The notes below the pieces were generated by a model that saw nothing but the letters and a program-made list of their open reading frames with translations, was not told where the DNA came from and made no database searches. 64,000 nt of DNA from Marinomonas polaris DSM 16579 (GTDB taxonomy: Bacteria; Pseudomonadota; Gammaproteobacteria; Pseudomonadales; Marinomonadaceae): contig NZ_FQVF01000025.1 in NCBI RefSeq assembly GCF_900129155.1, positions 1 to 64,000 of the forward strand, in the 5' to 3' direction. A program made the translations under genes and the position numbers. Position 1 is the first letter of the stretch; each line of letters starts with the position of its first letter. Of the stretch, positions 32,750-42,310 are shown piece after piece.

Positions 32750-33100
32750 TTAAAACTCTAGACCGGCTTCACGTGCAGCGTCAGCAAGAACTTGAACGCG
32801 ACCATGGTATTTAAAGCCAGAACGGTCAAAAGCGACCGAAGTGACGCCTGCTGCTTTAGCGCGCGTAGCAATCAAAGTACCGACTTCTTTAGCCGCTACT
32901 TTATTACCAGTCGCCGAGCCACGAAGAGCTTCTTCAAGAGTAGAAGCACTAGCTAGCACTTTACTACCACAAGGAGAAATCACTTGAGCATACATATGGC
33001 GTGGTGTGCGATGTACAGTAAGACGATTCGCACCTAAGTCACGAATATGCAAGCGAGCACGACGTGCACGACGAATCCGAGATTGTTTTTTAGTGTTCAT
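32750..33100 (-). CDS. rplR: 50S ribosomal protein L18
   Basis: L18, 116 residues, binds 5S rRNA together with L5 and L25. [16 protein letters not shown] and the terminal [20 protein letters not shown] are diagnostic. It sits in normal spc order between rplF and rpsE. Confidence 0.98.
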   Translation of the reverse strand: MNTKKQSRIRRARRARLHIRDLGANRLTVHRTPRHMYAQVISPCGSKVLASASTLEEALRGSATGNKVAAKEVGTLIATRAKAAGVTSVAFDRSGFKYHGRVQVLADAAREAGLEF

Positions 33101-33110
33101 GAATGCCTAC

Positions 33111-33644
33111 CTACTTCTTCTTAGCTTCTTTACGACGAATTACTTCGTCAGAATAGCGAACACCTTTGCCTTTATATGGCTCTGGCGGACGGAAACCGCG
33201 AACTTCTGCAGCAACTTGACCAACGGCTTGTTTATCAATGCCACGGATCACAATTTCTGTTTGAGAAGCACATTCAGCTGTTACGCCTTCAGGAAGTTCG
33301 TAATCTACTGGATGAGAAAAACCCAGAGACAGGTTAAGTACATTGCCTTTAAGCGCAGCACGGTAACCAACACCTTGAAGAAACAATCTTTTCTCAAAAC
33401 CTTGACTAACACCAACAACCATGTTGTTAACCAAAGCACGAGTTGTACCAGCTAAGGCACGGCTTTGTTTTGCACCATCGCGCGCAGCGAAGGTAATAAC
33501 ATTTTCTTCTTTAGACACTTGTACGCTTGTGTGAATATTAAACTCTAAAGAACCTTTACCGCCTTTAACAACGACAGTTTGTCCATTTAGGGTTAAATCT
33601 ACACCACTAGGAAGCGTCACGGGACTATTAGCAACTCGAGACAT
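33111..33644 (-). CDS. rplF: 50S ribosomal protein L6
   Basis: L6, 177 residues, two related domains near the factor-binding site. [20 protein letters not shown] opens the protein and the second-domain signature [14 protein letters not shown] closes it. It follows rpsH by 8 bases. Confidence 0.98.
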   Translation of the reverse strand: MSRVANSPVTLPSGVDLTLNGQTVVVKGGKGSLEFNIHTSVQVSKEENVITFAARDGAKQSRALAGTTRALVNNMVVGVSQGFEKRLFLQGVGYRAALKGNVLNLSLGFSHPVDYELPEGVTAECASQTEIVIRGIDKQAVGQVAAEVRGFRPPEPYKGKGVRYSDEVIRRKEAKKK

Positions 33645-33652
33645 ACTAACTC

Positions 33653-34045
33653 CTAGAATACTGTGCAGATTACTTCGCCACCGATACCAGCAGCACGAGC
33701 TGCACGGTCTGTCATCACACCTTTAGAGGTAGAGATGATTGCAACACCAAGGCCAGCTTCTACTTTTGGTAGAGCACTAGTGCCTTTGTATTGACGCAAA
33801 CTTGGGCGAGATGCGCGTTTGATTTGTTCGATAACTGGCTTACCTTCGTAGTATTTCAACTCGATAGTAAGCGTCGGTTTTATTGCCTCGTCTACAGAAA
33901 AGTTACCTACGTAACCTTCTTCGCGTAGAACAGCAGCAATCGATGTCTTCATTTTTGATGAAGGCATGCTCACAGAGGTCTTTGCAGCCATCTGTGCATT
34001 ACGAATACGTGTAAACATATCCGCAAGGGTATCTTGCATACTCAT
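33653..34045 (-). CDS. rpsH: 30S ribosomal protein S8
   Basis: S8, 130 residues, early 16S-binding assembly protein and the translational repressor of the spc operon in E. coli. [20 protein letters not shown] and the terminal [20 protein letters not shown] are diagnostic. It is separated from rpsN by 129 bases, far more than the other spacers of this operon, and that gap holds a very long hairpin. Confidence 0.98.
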   Translation of the reverse strand: MSMQDTLADMFTRIRNAQMAAKTSVSMPSSKMKTSIAAVLREEGYVGNFSVDEAIKPTLTIELKYYEGKPVIEQIKRASRPSLRQYKGTSALPKVEAGLGVAIISTSKGVMTDRAARAAGIGGEVICTVF

Positions 34046-34076
34046 TTAAGAGCTCCTAATTTAAAAACCATTGTGC

Positions 34077-34175
34077 AGCAAATAGAGCTCGCGCATAGTA
34101 CACAGCAGCGAGCAGAATGTCCAGTATTTAGACACTCCACTCACTGCCATGTATTATGATCGCGCTCTACTTGCT
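34077..34175 (-). promoter_or_regulatory. 46-position hairpin filling the rpsN-rpsH spacer
   Basis: Arms 34078-34123 and 34129-34174 are opposed without a single bulge around a 5-base loop (34124-34128). Of 46 positions, 34 are Watson-Crick, 8 are G-U on the minus-strand RNA and 4 are mismatches; a further pair (34077/34175) extends into the rpsN stop codon. The mRNA would therefore fold into a roughly 97-base rod directly after rpsN. No T run follows, so it is not an ordinary terminator. RNase III processing, a translational element or a remnant palindromic mobile element are the candidates. Confidence 0.85.
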
Positions 34176-34480
34176 TACCAACTAGCTTTCTTCAAGCCAG
34201 GTACGTCGCCACGCATCGCTGCTTCACGCAGTTTGATACGAGACAGACCGAAGCGACGGTATACACCGTGCGGACGACCTGTAATTTGGCAACGGTTACG
34301 TTGGCGTGAAGAAGATGAATCGCGTGGAAGCGCTTGTAATTTAAGCGTTGCATCCCACTTTTCATCGTCCGATGCATTAACGTCGCTAATGATCGCTTTT
34401 AGAGCCGCACGCTTTTCAGCGAATTTAGCTACTAATTTGGTACGTTTTGCTTCGCGCTGAATCATTGATACTTTAGCCAT
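34175..34480 (-). CDS. rpsN: 30S ribosomal protein S14 (zinc-free form)
   Basis: S14, 101 residues, the long C-minus form without CXXC motifs, [20 protein letters not shown] and [19 protein letters not shown]. It lies in spc order after rplE. Its TAA is the first base triplet before the long spacer hairpin. Confidence 0.98.
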   Translation of the reverse strand: MAKVSMIQREAKRTKLVAKFAEKRAALKAIISDVNASDDEKWDATLKLQALPRDSSSSRQRNRCQITGRPHGVYRRFGLSRIKLREAAMRGDVPGLKKASW

Positions 34481-34492
34481 GATTCCTACCTC

Positions 34493-35032
34493 TTATTTCT
34501 TGAAAGGGAAACTAAAGGCTGCTAGCAAAGCACGACCTTCTTCATCGGTACGAGCAGTCGTTGTAATGGTAATATCCATACCACGTACACGATCCACTTT
34601 ATCGTAATCGATCTCTGGGAAGATGATTTGCTCTTTAACACCCATACTGTAGTTACCACGACCGTCAAAAGACTTAGGATTAAGTCCACGGAAGTCACGG
34701 ATACGTGGAATGGCAACATCTACCAAACGGTCGAAGAAATCCCACATACGCTCGCCACGCAGAGTAACTTTACAACCGATCGGGTAACCGTCACGGATTT
34801 TAAAGCCTGCTACAGATTTACGAGCCTTAGTCACTACAACTTTCTGGCCGCTAAGTGCTTCAAGATCATTTACCGCATGCTCAAGAAGTTTCTTGTCTGC
34901 GATAGCTTCACCAACACCCATATTTAAAGTGATTTTAGTGATTTTAGGCACTTCCATCACGTTTTTGTAGCTAAACTCTTCTGTAAGTTTTGCTACAACT
35001 TGATCTTTATAAACTTGCTTAAGTCTCGCCAT
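34493..35032 (-). CDS. rplE: 50S ribosomal protein L5
   Basis: L5, 179 residues, 5S rRNA-binding protein contacting P-site tRNA and the small-subunit head. [18 protein letters not shown] and the terminal [20 protein letters not shown] are diagnostic. In E. coli S8 represses the spc operon at the rplE start; I did not identify the matching structure here. Confidence 0.98.
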   Translation of the reverse strand: MARLKQVYKDQVVAKLTEEFSYKNVMEVPKITKITLNMGVGEAIADKKLLEHAVNDLEALSGQKVVVTKARKSVAGFKIRDGYPIGCKVTLRGERMWDFFDRLVDVAIPRIRDFRGLNPKSFDGRGNYSMGVKEQIIFPEIDYDKVDRVRGMDITITTTARTDEEGRALLAAFSFPFKK

Positions 35033-35049
35033 GGCTATAATTCTCGCTC

Positions 35050-35367
35050 TTAGGCGTCGATCGCTTCACTATTTGATTTAAAAACACGTACTTTCGTACC
35101 GTCTTCGTTCAATTTAAAGCCGACGCGATCCGCTTTACCCGTAGCACTATTATAAATGGCTACATTGGAAACCTGGATAGGTGCTTCTTGTTCAACGATA
35201 CCACCAGTTGAACCCTTCATAGGGTTTGGTTTCTCGTGTTTCTTAACAGTATTAACGCCAGAAACTAGAACTCGGTTTTCGCCTACTACTTTAACAACTT
35301 TACCGCGTTTGCCTTTATCTTTCCCAGCAATCACGATAACTTCGTCGTTACGTTTGATTTTACGCAT
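35050..35367 (-). CDS. rplX: 50S ribosomal protein L24
   Basis: L24, 105 residues, assembly initiator at the tunnel exit. The KOW motif reads [20 protein letters not shown]. It follows rplN by 17 bases. Confidence 0.98.
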   Translation of the reverse strand: MRKIKRNDEVIVIAGKDKGKRGKVVKVVGENRVLVSGVNTVKKHEKPNPMKGSTGGIVEQEAPIQVSNVAIYNSATGKADRVGFKLNEDGTKVRVFKSNSEAIDA

Positions 35368-35384
35368 AATGTCCCCTCTCCCTC

Positions 35385-35753
35385 TTACAGCACTTCAGGC
35401 GCAAGAGAAACAATTTTCATGAACTGCTCAGTACGCAATTCACGTGTTACAGGGCCAAAGATACGAGTACCAATAGGCTGCCCTGAAGCATTCAATAGAA
35501 CCGCTGAGTTTACATCAAAACGGATCACTGAACCATCAGAACGACGAACACCTTTTCTAGTTCTAACGACAACTGCGTTAAGAACCTGCCCTTTTTTAAC
35601 ACGACCACGTGGGATCGCTTCTTTCACTGTGACCTTAATAATGTCACCGATAGCAGCATAACGACGATGTGAGCCACCCAGTACTTTAATACACTGAACA
35701 CGCTTTGCGCCGCTGTTATCTGCAACATCAAGCATCGATTCTGTTTGAATCAT
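35385..35753 (-). CDS. rplN: 50S ribosomal protein L14
   Basis: L14, 122 residues, at the subunit interface. [20 protein letters not shown] and the terminal [19 protein letters not shown] match the family. It is the first gene of the spc operon proper, 51 bases after rpsQ. Confidence 0.98.
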   Translation of the reverse strand: MIQTESMLDVADNSGAKRVQCIKVLGGSHRRYAAIGDIIKVTVKEAIPRGRVKKGQVLNAVVVRTRKGVRRSDGSVIRFDVNSAVLLNASGQPIGTRIFGPVTRELRTEQFMKIVSLAPEVL

Positions 35754-35804
35754 TACTGCTCTCCAATCAAATTAGATAACAAGTCTCACGAAGGAAGGAG
35801 CAGC

Positions 35805-36065
35805 TTATACAGCTGCTGCTTTCTCTACAACTTGAACCAGTTTCCAAGTCTTAGACTTAGAGTAAGGGCGTGTTTCTACGACCTTAACTAAATCACCGAT
35901 TTGGCACTCATTGTTTTCATCGTGAGCGTGTAGTTTAGTTGAACGACGTATAAACTTACCGTATAAAGGGTGTTTTTCTGTACGCTCAACTAGTACCGTG
36001 ATGGTTTTATCCATCTTATCGCTTACTACTTTACCAGTAGCTATACGCGCTTTTGTTTCTGCCAT
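35805..36065 (-). CDS. rpsQ: 30S ribosomal protein S17
   Basis: S17, 86 residues, OB-fold 16S-binding protein with [19 protein letters not shown]. The start is the ATG at 36065 (MAETKARIA), one base after the rpmC stop, with AGGT about 8 bases upstream inside rpmC. It is the last gene of the S10 operon. Confidence 0.97.
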   Translation of the reverse strand: MAETKARIATGKVVSDKMDKTITVLVERTEKHPLYGKFIRRSTKLHAHDENNECQIGDLVKVVETRPYSKSKTWKLVQVVEKAAAV

Positions 36066-36066
36066 C

Positions 36067-36258
36067 TTAGTTACCTGCCTTATCATTTAGCACGGTTTTA
36101 ACACGTGCGATATTGCGGCGAACTTGCGAGAGCAAATGAGTTTGCGCTAACTGACCAGTGGCTTTCTGCATGCGCAGAGTAAATTGCTCACGTAGCAGTT
36201 CAATCAAGGTCGCTTGTAGCTCAGCTACAGACTTTTCTTGCATTTCTTTTGCTTTCAT
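36067..36258 (-). CDS. rpmC: 50S ribosomal protein L29
   Basis: L29, 63 residues, helical hairpin at the tunnel exit near the trigger-factor site. [20 protein letters not shown] and [11 protein letters not shown] are diagnostic. Its start directly follows the rplP stop without a gap. Confidence 0.98.
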   Translation of the reverse strand: MKAKEMQEKSVAELQATLIELLREQFTLRMQKATGQLAQTHLLSQVRRNIARVKTVLNDKAGN

Positions 36259-36672
36259 CTACATCACCGTACGCGTTACGAAAGTTGTGGACAGAGGAAG
36301 CTTAGCAGCAGCCAACGCGAACGCTTCGCGTGCTAACTGTTCTGAAACGCCCTCAACTTCATAAAGCATCTTGCCAGGTTGAATCTGTGCAACCCAGTAT
36401 TCTACGCTACCCTTACCTTTACCCTGACGAACCTCAAGAGGTTTCTGAGTAATCGGCTTATCAGGGAACACACGAATCCAGATTCTGCCGCCACGCTTGA
36501 TGTGACGAGTCATTGCACGACGCGCCGCTTCAATTTGACGAGCTGTAAGACGACCACGTTCTGTGGACTTCAATCCGAATTCACCAAAGCTAACTTGGTT
36601 TCCGCGAAGAGCAAGACCGCGGTTACGGCCTTTCTGCATTTTGCGGAACTTAGTACGTTTCGGTTGTAACAT
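36259..36672 (-). CDS. rplP: 50S ribosomal protein L16
   Basis: L16, 137 residues, organises the A-site region of the large subunit. [20 protein letters not shown] and [17 protein letters not shown]-type core (here [17 protein letters not shown]) are diagnostic. It abuts rpmC and follows rpsC by 10 bases. Confidence 0.98.
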   Translation of the reverse strand: MLQPKRTKFRKMQKGRNRGLALRGNQVSFGEFGLKSTERGRLTARQIEAARRAMTRHIKRGGRIWIRVFPDKPITQKPLEVRQGKGKGSVEYWVAQIQPGKMLYEVEGVSEQLAREAFALAAAKLPLSTTFVTRTVM

Positions 36673-36682
36673 GACTTACCCC

Positions 36683-37363
36683 CTACTTAGACTTCTTCTT
36701 TTGTGCGCCTTTATCAGCTCGCACTTGTTCAATACCGCCCAAGATTTCGCCTTTGAAGATCCACACTTTTACGCCAATGATGCCGTAAGTTGTAGCAGCT
36801 TCATAAGTAGCGTAGTCAATGTCAGCGCGTAGAGTGTGCAGAGGCACACGGCCTTCACGGTACCACTCAGCACGTGCAATTTCTGCACCGCCTAAACGAC
36901 CACTTACCTGAACCTTGATACCTTTCGCGCCTGCACGCATAGCATTTTGTACTGCGCGCTTCATAGCACGACGGAACATTACGCGACGCTCAAGTTGGCT
37001 AGCAATATTTTGCGCAACCAATTTAGCATCCATTTCAGGCTTGCGAATTTCTTCGATGTTGATGTGGACAGGTACGCCCATCATTTCAGAAACTGCATTA
37101 CGTAGTTTCTCAACATCTTCGCCTTTCTTACCAATCACGATACCCGGACGGGCAGTGTGAATTGTAATACGAGCTGTCTGAGCAGGACGCTGAATCTCGA
37201 TACGAGAAACAGAAGCCTGGACCAATTTTTTCTCCAGGAACGCACGAACCTGAAGATCGTTTAATAACAGCTTAGAGTAGTTTTGGTTATTCGCATACCA
37301 AGTAGAAGTATGATCTTTAACTATCCCTAGGCGTATACCAGTTGGATGAACCTTCTGACCCAT
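36683..37363 (-). CDS. rpsC: 30S ribosomal protein S3
   Basis: S3, 226 residues, mRNA entry channel and helicase site. The KH domain shows [37 protein letters not shown] opens the protein, and the basic tail ends GAQKKKSK. It lies in S10-operon order after rplV. Confidence 0.98.
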   Translation of the reverse strand: MGQKVHPTGIRLGIVKDHTSTWYANNQNYSKLLLNDLQVRAFLEKKLVQASVSRIEIQRPAQTARITIHTARPGIVIGKKGEDVEKLRNAVSEMMGVPVHINIEEIRKPEMDAKLVAQNIASQLERRVMFRRAMKRAVQNAMRAGAKGIKVQVSGRLGGAEIARAEWYREGRVPLHTLRADIDYATYEAATTYGIIGVKVWIFKGEILGGIEQVRADKGAQKKKSK

Positions 37364-37377
37364 TGGGTTTCTCCTAA

Positions 37378-37710
37378 TTAGTCAGCGACTTTAACTGTGA
37401 TATGGCAACCGCGTTTTAGAATACGGTCAGCACGGCCTTTGGCACGTGGCATAATACGCTTCAGAGTCATAGCCTCATCAACGTAAGCCGTAGACACTCG
37501 CAAGTCATCTACATCAGCACCTTCGTTATGCTCAGCGTTAGCTATAGCAGACTCTAGTACCTTCTTAACAATTACTGCCGCCTTCTTAGGACTGAACGTT
37601 AAAATGTTCAGTGCTTCGCTAACAGATTTGCCGCGGATTTGATCTACAACCAAACGGGCCTTCTGCGCTGAGAGGCGAGCACCCTTCAATGAAGCTTTTA
37701 CTTCACTCAT
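37378..37710 (-). CDS. rplV: 50S ribosomal protein L22
   Basis: L22, 110 residues, lines the exit tunnel. [20 protein letters not shown] and the beta-hairpin/tail with [20 protein letters not shown] match the macrolide-relevant loop region of the family with no obvious duplication or deletion. Confidence 0.98.
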   Translation of the reverse strand: MSEVKASLKGARLSAQKARLVVDQIRGKSVSEALNILTFSPKKAAVIVKKVLESAIANAEHNEGADVDDLRVSTAYVDEAMTLKRIMPRAKGRADRILKRGCHITVKVAD

Positions 37711-37724
37711 GTTAATACCCCTTA

Positions 37725-38000
37725 TTACCGTTTGGCTTTCTTGTCCGCAGCATGACCACGATATGTACGGGTCGGAGCGAACTCACCCAATTTATGACCG
37801 ACCATATCTTCAGTTACTAGAACTGGAACATGCTGGCGACCATTATGGACAGCGATAGTCAACCCTACAAAATCAGGGAAGATAGTAGAACGGCGTGACC
37901 AAGTTTTAATTGGACGACGATCATTTTTCTCTACCGCAGCCTCTACCTTTTTCAACAAATGAAGGTCGATAAAAGGACCTTTTTTTAGTGAACGTGGCAC
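37725..38000 (-). CDS. rpsS: 30S ribosomal protein S19
   Basis: S19, 91 residues, head of the small subunit next to S13. [20 protein letters not shown] and [19 protein letters not shown] are diagnostic. It lies between rplB and rplV with about 15-base spacers. Confidence 0.98.
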   Translation of the reverse strand: MPRSLKKGPFIDLHLLKKVEAAVEKNDRRPIKTWSRRSTIFPDFVGLTIAVHNGRQHVPVLVTEDMVGHKLGEFAPTRTYRGHAADKKAKR

Positions 38001-38015
38001 AGTCGTTTCCTCTTA

Positions 38016-38840
38016 TTACTTAGTACGGCGACGTACAATAAGTTTGTCAGTACGCTTGTTGCTGCGTGTTTTGTAACCTTTAGTAGGCACACCCCATGGC
38101 GTAACTGGGTGGCGACCACCTTTGCTACGACCTTCACCACCACCATGTGGGTGATCCACTGGGTTCATCGCCGCACCGCGAACGGTAGGACGAACACCAC
38201 GCCAACGCGTAGCACCAGCTTTACCAAGAACTCGCAAGCTATGCTCAGAGTTTGATACTTCACCTAAAGTAGCGCGACATTCCGTCAATACTTTACGCAT
38301 CTCACCTGAACGTAGGCGAAGGGTAACGTAACGACCTTCACGAGCAACTAGCTGAGCAGAAGCACCAGCGGAACGTGCAACTTGCGCACCTTTACCTGGC
38401 TTAAGCTCGACACAGTGTACGGTACTACCAACTGGTATGTTTTGCAGAGGCAAAGTATTACCAGCTTTGATAGGCGCATCTGCACCACTAAAAACGATAT
38501 TGCCAGCGACCATACCTTTGGAAGCGATAATGTAACGACGCTCACCATCAGCATATCTAATCAATGCAATATTTGCAGAACGGTTTGGATCATATTCCAA
38601 ACGCTCAACTACCGCAGAAATTCCATCTTTATTACGACGAAAATCAACCATACGGTAATGCTGCTTATGACCACCACCTACGTGACGCGTAGTGATGCGT
38701 CCGTTATTGTTACGTCCACCAGATTTGCTTTTTGTGTCTAGCAAAGGTGCATATGGTGCGCCTTTGTGCAAATCGTTGTTGGTAACTTTAACAACGTGAC
38801 GACGGCCTGCAGACGTTGGCTTACTTTTAACAACAGCCAT
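38016..38840 (-). CDS. rplB: 50S ribosomal protein L2
   Basis: L2, 274 residues, needed for subunit association and peptidyl transfer. The C-terminal block with [20 protein letters not shown] holds the conserved histidine implicated in activity. It follows rplW by 14 bases in the S10 operon. Confidence 0.98.
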   Translation of the reverse strand: MAVVKSKPTSAGRRHVVKVTNNDLHKGAPYAPLLDTKSKSGGRNNNGRITTRHVGGGHKQHYRMVDFRRNKDGISAVVERLEYDPNRSANIALIRYADGERRYIIASKGMVAGNIVFSGADAPIKAGNTLPLQNIPVGSTVHCVELKPGKGAQVARSAGASAQLVAREGRYVTLRLRSGEMRKVLTECRATLGEVSNSEHSLRVLGKAGATRWRGVRPTVRGAAMNPVDHPHGGGEGRSKGGRHPVTPWGVPTKGYKTRSNKRTDKLIVRRRTK

Positions 38841-38854
38841 TGACCTATCTCCCC

Positions 38855-39151
38855 TTATTCAGCGACCATGAAATCAATGTCTTGACCTTCAGCTAAACGC
38901 ACATACGCTTTTTTCACGTCTTTACGCTTACCTAGACCACGAACTGTACGCTTTGTTTTACCTTTATGGTTCAACGTGCGAACAGACTCAACTTTGACTT
39001 CAAAAAGCGCTTCGATAGCTTGTTTGATTTCAGGTTTCGTTGCATCACCAGTTACACGAAAAACATATTGACCATTGCCTTCGGCTACGATCGTTGCTTT
39101 TTCGGAAATGTGTGGACCCAACAGAACTTTATAAATACGTTCGCCGATCAT
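38855..39151 (-). CDS. rplW: 50S ribosomal protein L23
   Basis: L23, 98 residues, docking site for trigger factor and SRP at the tunnel exit. [20 protein letters not shown] and the core [17 protein letters not shown] are standard. Its ATG overlaps the rplD stop by 4 bases. Confidence 0.98.
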   Translation of the reverse strand: MIGERIYKVLLGPHISEKATIVAEGNGQYVFRVTGDATKPEIKQAIEALFEVKVESVRTLNHKGKTKRTVRGLGKRKDVKKAYVRLAEGQDIDFMVAE

Positions 39152-39753
39152 GCTAGTGCCTCCTCAACTTGTTTCAGAGCACCAACTGTCACCAACACTT
39201 TGTCGTAAGCAATCAAGCTAACAGGGTCGATAGACGCTGCATCACGTACATCTACGTTAGGAATGTTGCGAGCCGCTAAGAATAAATTGTCATCCAAATT
39301 ATGGGAAACAATCAAAGCGTTCTCAATATTCAATTCTGCCATTTTTGCTATGAAGAGCTTAGTTTTTGGAGCTTCCAATTTAAGATCTTCAACAACAACA
39401 AGACGGTCTTGACGTACAAGTTCAGACCAGATGGTGCGCATTGCTGCACGGTACATCTTCTTGTTCACTTTCTGAGAGTGATCTTGTGGTTTCGCAGCGA
39501 AAGTAACACCACCTGAGCGCCATAAAGGGCTACGGATAGTACCTGCGCGCGCACGACCAGAACCTTTTTGTTTCCAAGGTTTGCGTCCACCACCCGCTAC
39601 TTCAGAGCGTGTTTTTTGTGCACGTGAGCCTTGACGAGCGCCAGCCAAGTAAGATGTAACTACTTGGTGAACCAACGCTTCGTTATATTCACGAGCAAAG
39701 GCTACATCAGAAACTTCTACAGTTCCTTCCGCGCCTGTTAGATTCAAGTTCAT
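39148..39753 (-). CDS. rplD: 50S ribosomal protein L4
   Basis: L4, 201 residues, tunnel protein and S10-operon repressor in E. coli. The extended loop with [20 protein letters not shown] reaches into the tunnel. It overlaps rplW by 4 bases. The E. coli-type S10 leader through which L4 acts is not apparent upstream of rpsJ here. Confidence 0.98.
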   Translation of the reverse strand: MNLNLTGAEGTVEVSDVAFAREYNEALVHQVVTSYLAGARQGSRAQKTRSEVAGGGRKPWKQKGSGRARAGTIRSPLWRSGGVTFAAKPQDHSQKVNKKMYRAAMRTIWSELVRQDRLVVVEDLKLEAPKTKLFIAKMAELNIENALIVSHNLDDNLFLAARNIPNVDVRDAASIDPVSLIAYDKVLVTVGALKQVEEALA

Positions 39754-39765
39754 TGTCTACCCCTC

Positions 39766-40404
39766 TTAGCGAGCTTTAACAGCTGATTGAAGAATAACAT
39801 CACCATTTACTGCACCAGGTACGGCACCTTTCACTAGGATAAGGTTACGTTCTGTGTCTACACGAACCACTTCTAGTGATTGAGTAGTTACTTGTGCAGC
39901 ACCCATATGGCCAGCCATCTTCTTGCCTTTCCAAACACGACCAGGTGTTTGACATTGGCCGATAGAACCAGGTGCACGGTGAGACAACGAGTTACCATGA
40001 GTAGCGTCTTGCATACTAAAATTATGACGCTTGATGGCACCTTGAAACCCTTTACCCTTTGATTGACCAGTTACATCAACCATTTGGATAGATTCGAAAT
40101 CAGCAACAGTCAGCTCATCACCAACATTGATTTCTTTTTCGTCACCTGCCAGGCGGAACTCCCACAAACCACGACCTGCTTCAACATTCGCTTTTGCATA
40201 ATGACCCGCAGCAGCTTTGTTAACGCGGCTCGAACGGCGAGAACCTACAGTAACTTGAATAGCTTGGTAGCCATCAGTTTCTGCTGTTTTCACCTGAGTA
40301 ACGCGGTTCGGTTCAACCTCGATGACGGTTACTGGCACGGATACACCATCTTCAGTGAAGATACGTGTCATACCGGCTTTGCGTCCGACTAATTGAATAG
40401 CCAT
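39766..40404 (-). CDS. rplC: 50S ribosomal protein L3
   Basis: L3, 212 residues, early assembly protein near the peptidyl transferase centre. [20 protein letters not shown] and the loop with [20 protein letters not shown] are diagnostic; the Gln in that loop is the usual PrmB methylation site. It is preceded by an unusually wide, structured 128-base spacer after rpsJ. Confidence 0.98.
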   Translation of the reverse strand: MAIQLVGRKAGMTRIFTEDGVSVPVTVIEVEPNRVTQVKTAETDGYQAIQVTVGSRRSSRVNKAAAGHYAKANVEAGRGLWEFRLAGDEKEINVGDELTVADFESIQMVDVTGQSKGKGFQGAIKRHNFSMQDATHGNSLSHRAPGSIGQCQTPGRVWKGKKMAGHMGAAQVTTQSLEVVRVDTERNLILVKGAVPGAVNGDVILQSAVKAR

Positions 40405-40532
40405 TTTTTACCTCACTTGCCAGTTGTGTATGGGGCTATCACCCGCTACGGCTGATCATTCCAGATCATTCCACTATTGTGCATATAGCCGACTGATAAC
40501 CAGCCGGTTGTCGCACCCCAAACCTTGAGTTA
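40405..40532 (-). promoter_or_regulatory. structured rpsJ-rplC spacer with competing helices
   Basis: Four segments on the minus-strand RNA can pair in mutually exclusive ways. A is CCGGCTG (40501-40507), B is CAGTCGGCTAT (40485-40495), C is CAGCCG (40449-40454) and D is ATAGCC (40434-40439). A pairs with B as a local 7-base-pair hairpin or with C, and B pairs with C or with D. A tandem GGAATGATC repeat lies between B and C. Such a layout is typical of attenuation or ligand-switched leaders, but no ligand or terminator can be named. Confidence 0.5.
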
Positions 40533-40844
40533 TTAACCCAAAGAAATTTGTACTTCCACGCCTGCCGCAAGATCTAGCTTCATAAGAGCATCAACAGTTT
40601 TTTCTGTTGGCTCAACGATATCTAGAACACGTTTGTGTGTACGGATTTCATACTGATCACGCGCATCTTTGTTTACGTGTGGAGAAATCAATACTGTATA
40701 ACGCTCTTTGCGAGTAGGAAGTGGAATCGGTCCACGCACTTGCGCACCTGTACGTTTCGCTGTGTCCACAATTTCTTGTGTTGAAGCATCGATCAGACGA
40801 TGATCAAACGCTTTCAGACGAATACGGATTTTTTGGCTTTGCAT
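40533..40844 (-). CDS. rpsJ: 30S ribosomal protein S10 (NusE)
   Basis: S10, 103 residues, ribosomal protein and, as NusE, partner of NusB in rRNA antitermination. [21 protein letters not shown] and the loop [21 protein letters not shown] (core shown) are diagnostic. The start is the ATG at 40844 with GGAG 6 bases upstream; a 6-codon extension is spurious. It is the first gene of the S10 operon, with its own strong promoter. Confidence 0.97.
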   Translation of the reverse strand: MQSQKIRIRLKAFDHRLIDASTQEIVDTAKRTGAQVRGPIPLPTRKERYTVLISPHVNKDARDQYEIRTHKRVLDIVEPTEKTVDALMKLDLAAGVEVQISLG

Positions 40845-40920
40845 TTCCAACTCCAAATACAATGTTTTAATGACTTAATTGTACATTTATTAAGCCACAA
40901 TCCTTTTTTAAGGACGGCGA

Positions 40921-40949
40921 ATATTAGCCATTCAAAAACTGGTTGTCAA
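40921..40949 (-). promoter_or_regulatory. S10 operon promoter
   Basis: On the minus strand there is TTGACA (40944-40949), a 17-base spacer and TAATAT (40921-40926), followed by a GC-rich TCGCCGTCC discriminator. It is near-consensus and drives rpsJ with a leader of about 70 bases. Confidence 0.85.
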
Positions 40950-40987
40950 GTAACCAATTTCGAACAAACAAAATAAACCATAAAAAT

Positions 40988-41019
40988 AAAAAGGCCATCC
41001 GATATGCGGATGGCCTTTT
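40988..41019 (-). terminator. str operon terminator after tuf
   Basis: An AAAAGGCCATCCG / CGGATGGCCTTTT stem with a T run lies about 33 bases after the tuf stop codon and separates the str and S10 operons. Confidence 0.92.
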
Positions 41020-41051
41020 CTAAATCAAAGTAATCAAATATTAATATCTAA

Positions 41052-42275
41052 TTACTTAAGGATTTTAGCTACAACACCAGCACCAACTGTACGACCACCT
41101 TCACGGATCGCGAAACGTAGACCTTCGTTCATCGCGATTGGGTGAATTAGCTCAACAGTCATTTGAATGTTATCACCAGGCATAACCATTTCTACGCCTT
41201 CAGGTAGAGAACACGCACCAGTTACGTCAGTTGTACGGAAGTAGAACTGTGGACGGTAACCTTTGAAGAATGGAGTGTGGCGACCACCTTCATCTTTACC
41301 CAATACGTAAACTTCTGCTTCAAACTCAGTGTGAGGAGTGATTGAACCAGGCTTAGCCAATACTTGGCCACGTTGCACATCTTCACGCTTAGTACCACGT
41401 AGAAGAATACCACAGTTCTCACCAGCACGACCTTCGTCTAGAAGCTTACGGAACATTTCTACACCAGTACAAGTTGTTTTAGTAGTATCAACGATACCAA
41501 CGATCTCAACTTCTTCTTGGATTTTGATGATACCACGCTCAACACGACCAGTAACAACAGTACCACGACCCTGGATAGAGAACACATCCTCGATAGGCAT
41601 CAAGAATGCACCATCAATAGCACGCTCTGGCTCAGGAATGTAAGAATCTAGTGTTTCAACTAGTTTACGTACTGCAGTAGTACCCATTTCGTTGTCGTCT
41701 TCGCCTTTCAACGCCATTAGCGCAGAACCTGGGATGATTGGAGTGTCATCACCTGGGAAGTCGTATTCAGAAAGAAGGTCACGCAATTCCATCTCAACCA
41801 ATTCTAGCATTTCAGCGTATTCTTCAGAATCCGCACCACCACAGTCTTCAGCCAACAAGTCAGACTTGTTCAAGAAAACAACGATGTAAGGAACGCCTAC
41901 TTGACGAGAAAGAAGGATGTGCTCACGAGTCTGAGGCATAGGGCCATCAGTCGCACCACAAACTAGGATTGCGCCGTCCATTTGAGCAGCACCAGTGATC
42001 ATGTTTTTAACATAATCGGCGTGTCCAGGACAATCTACGTGTGCGTAGTGACGCACTGGAGAATCATACTCTACGTGAGAAGTAGAGATAGTGATACCAC
42101 GCTCGCGCTCTTCTGGAGCATTGTCGATACCATCAAAAGCAACAGCTGTACCGCCGTACACTTCTGCACATACGCGAGTCAATGCTGCAGTTAGAGTTGT
42201 TTTACCGTGGTCAACGTGACCGATAGTGCCAACGTTAACGTGTGGTTTATTACGTTCAAATTTACTCTTTGCCAT
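41052..42275 (-). CDS. tuf: elongation factor Tu
   Basis: GTPase that delivers aminoacyl-tRNA to the ribosome. G1 [10 protein letters not shown]3 DCPGHADY and G4 NKSD are present, followed by domains 2 and 3 ending [10 protein letters not shown]. The protein has 407 residues against 394 in E. coli. Directly after NKSDLL (residues 137-141) there is an acidic insertion of about 10 residues containing [11 protein letters not shown], relative to the usual MVDDAELLELVE run. It is the last gene of the str operon. The second tuf copy usual upstream of secE is absent, so it may be the only one. Confidence 0.97.
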   Translation of the reverse strand: MAKSKFERNKPHVNVGTIGHVDHGKTTLTAALTRVCAEVYGGTAVAFDGIDNAPEERERGITISTSHVEYDSPVRHYAHVDCPGHADYVKNMITGAAQMDGAILVCGATDGPMPQTREHILLSRQVGVPYIVVFLNKSDLLAEDCGGADSEEYAEMLELVEMELRDLLSEYDFPGDDTPIIPGSALMALKGEDDNEMGTTAVRKLVETLDSYIPEPERAIDGAFLMPIEDVFSIQGRGTVVTGRVERGIIKIQEEVEIVGIVDTTKTTCTGVEMFRKLLDEGRAGENCGILLRGTKREDVQRGQVLAKPGSITPHTEFEAEVYVLGKDEGGRHTPFFKGYRPQFYFRTTDVTGACSLPEGVEMVMPGDNIQMTVELIHPIAMNEGLRFAIREGGRTVGAGVVAKILK

Positions 42276-42310
42276 GATACATACACCTTAAGAATTAGTA
42301 AGTATGATGA

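Noticed and set aside
33006-33455. A 149-codon open frame antisense to rplR and rplF
   Set aside because: Spans two real genes on the other strand without any family signature.
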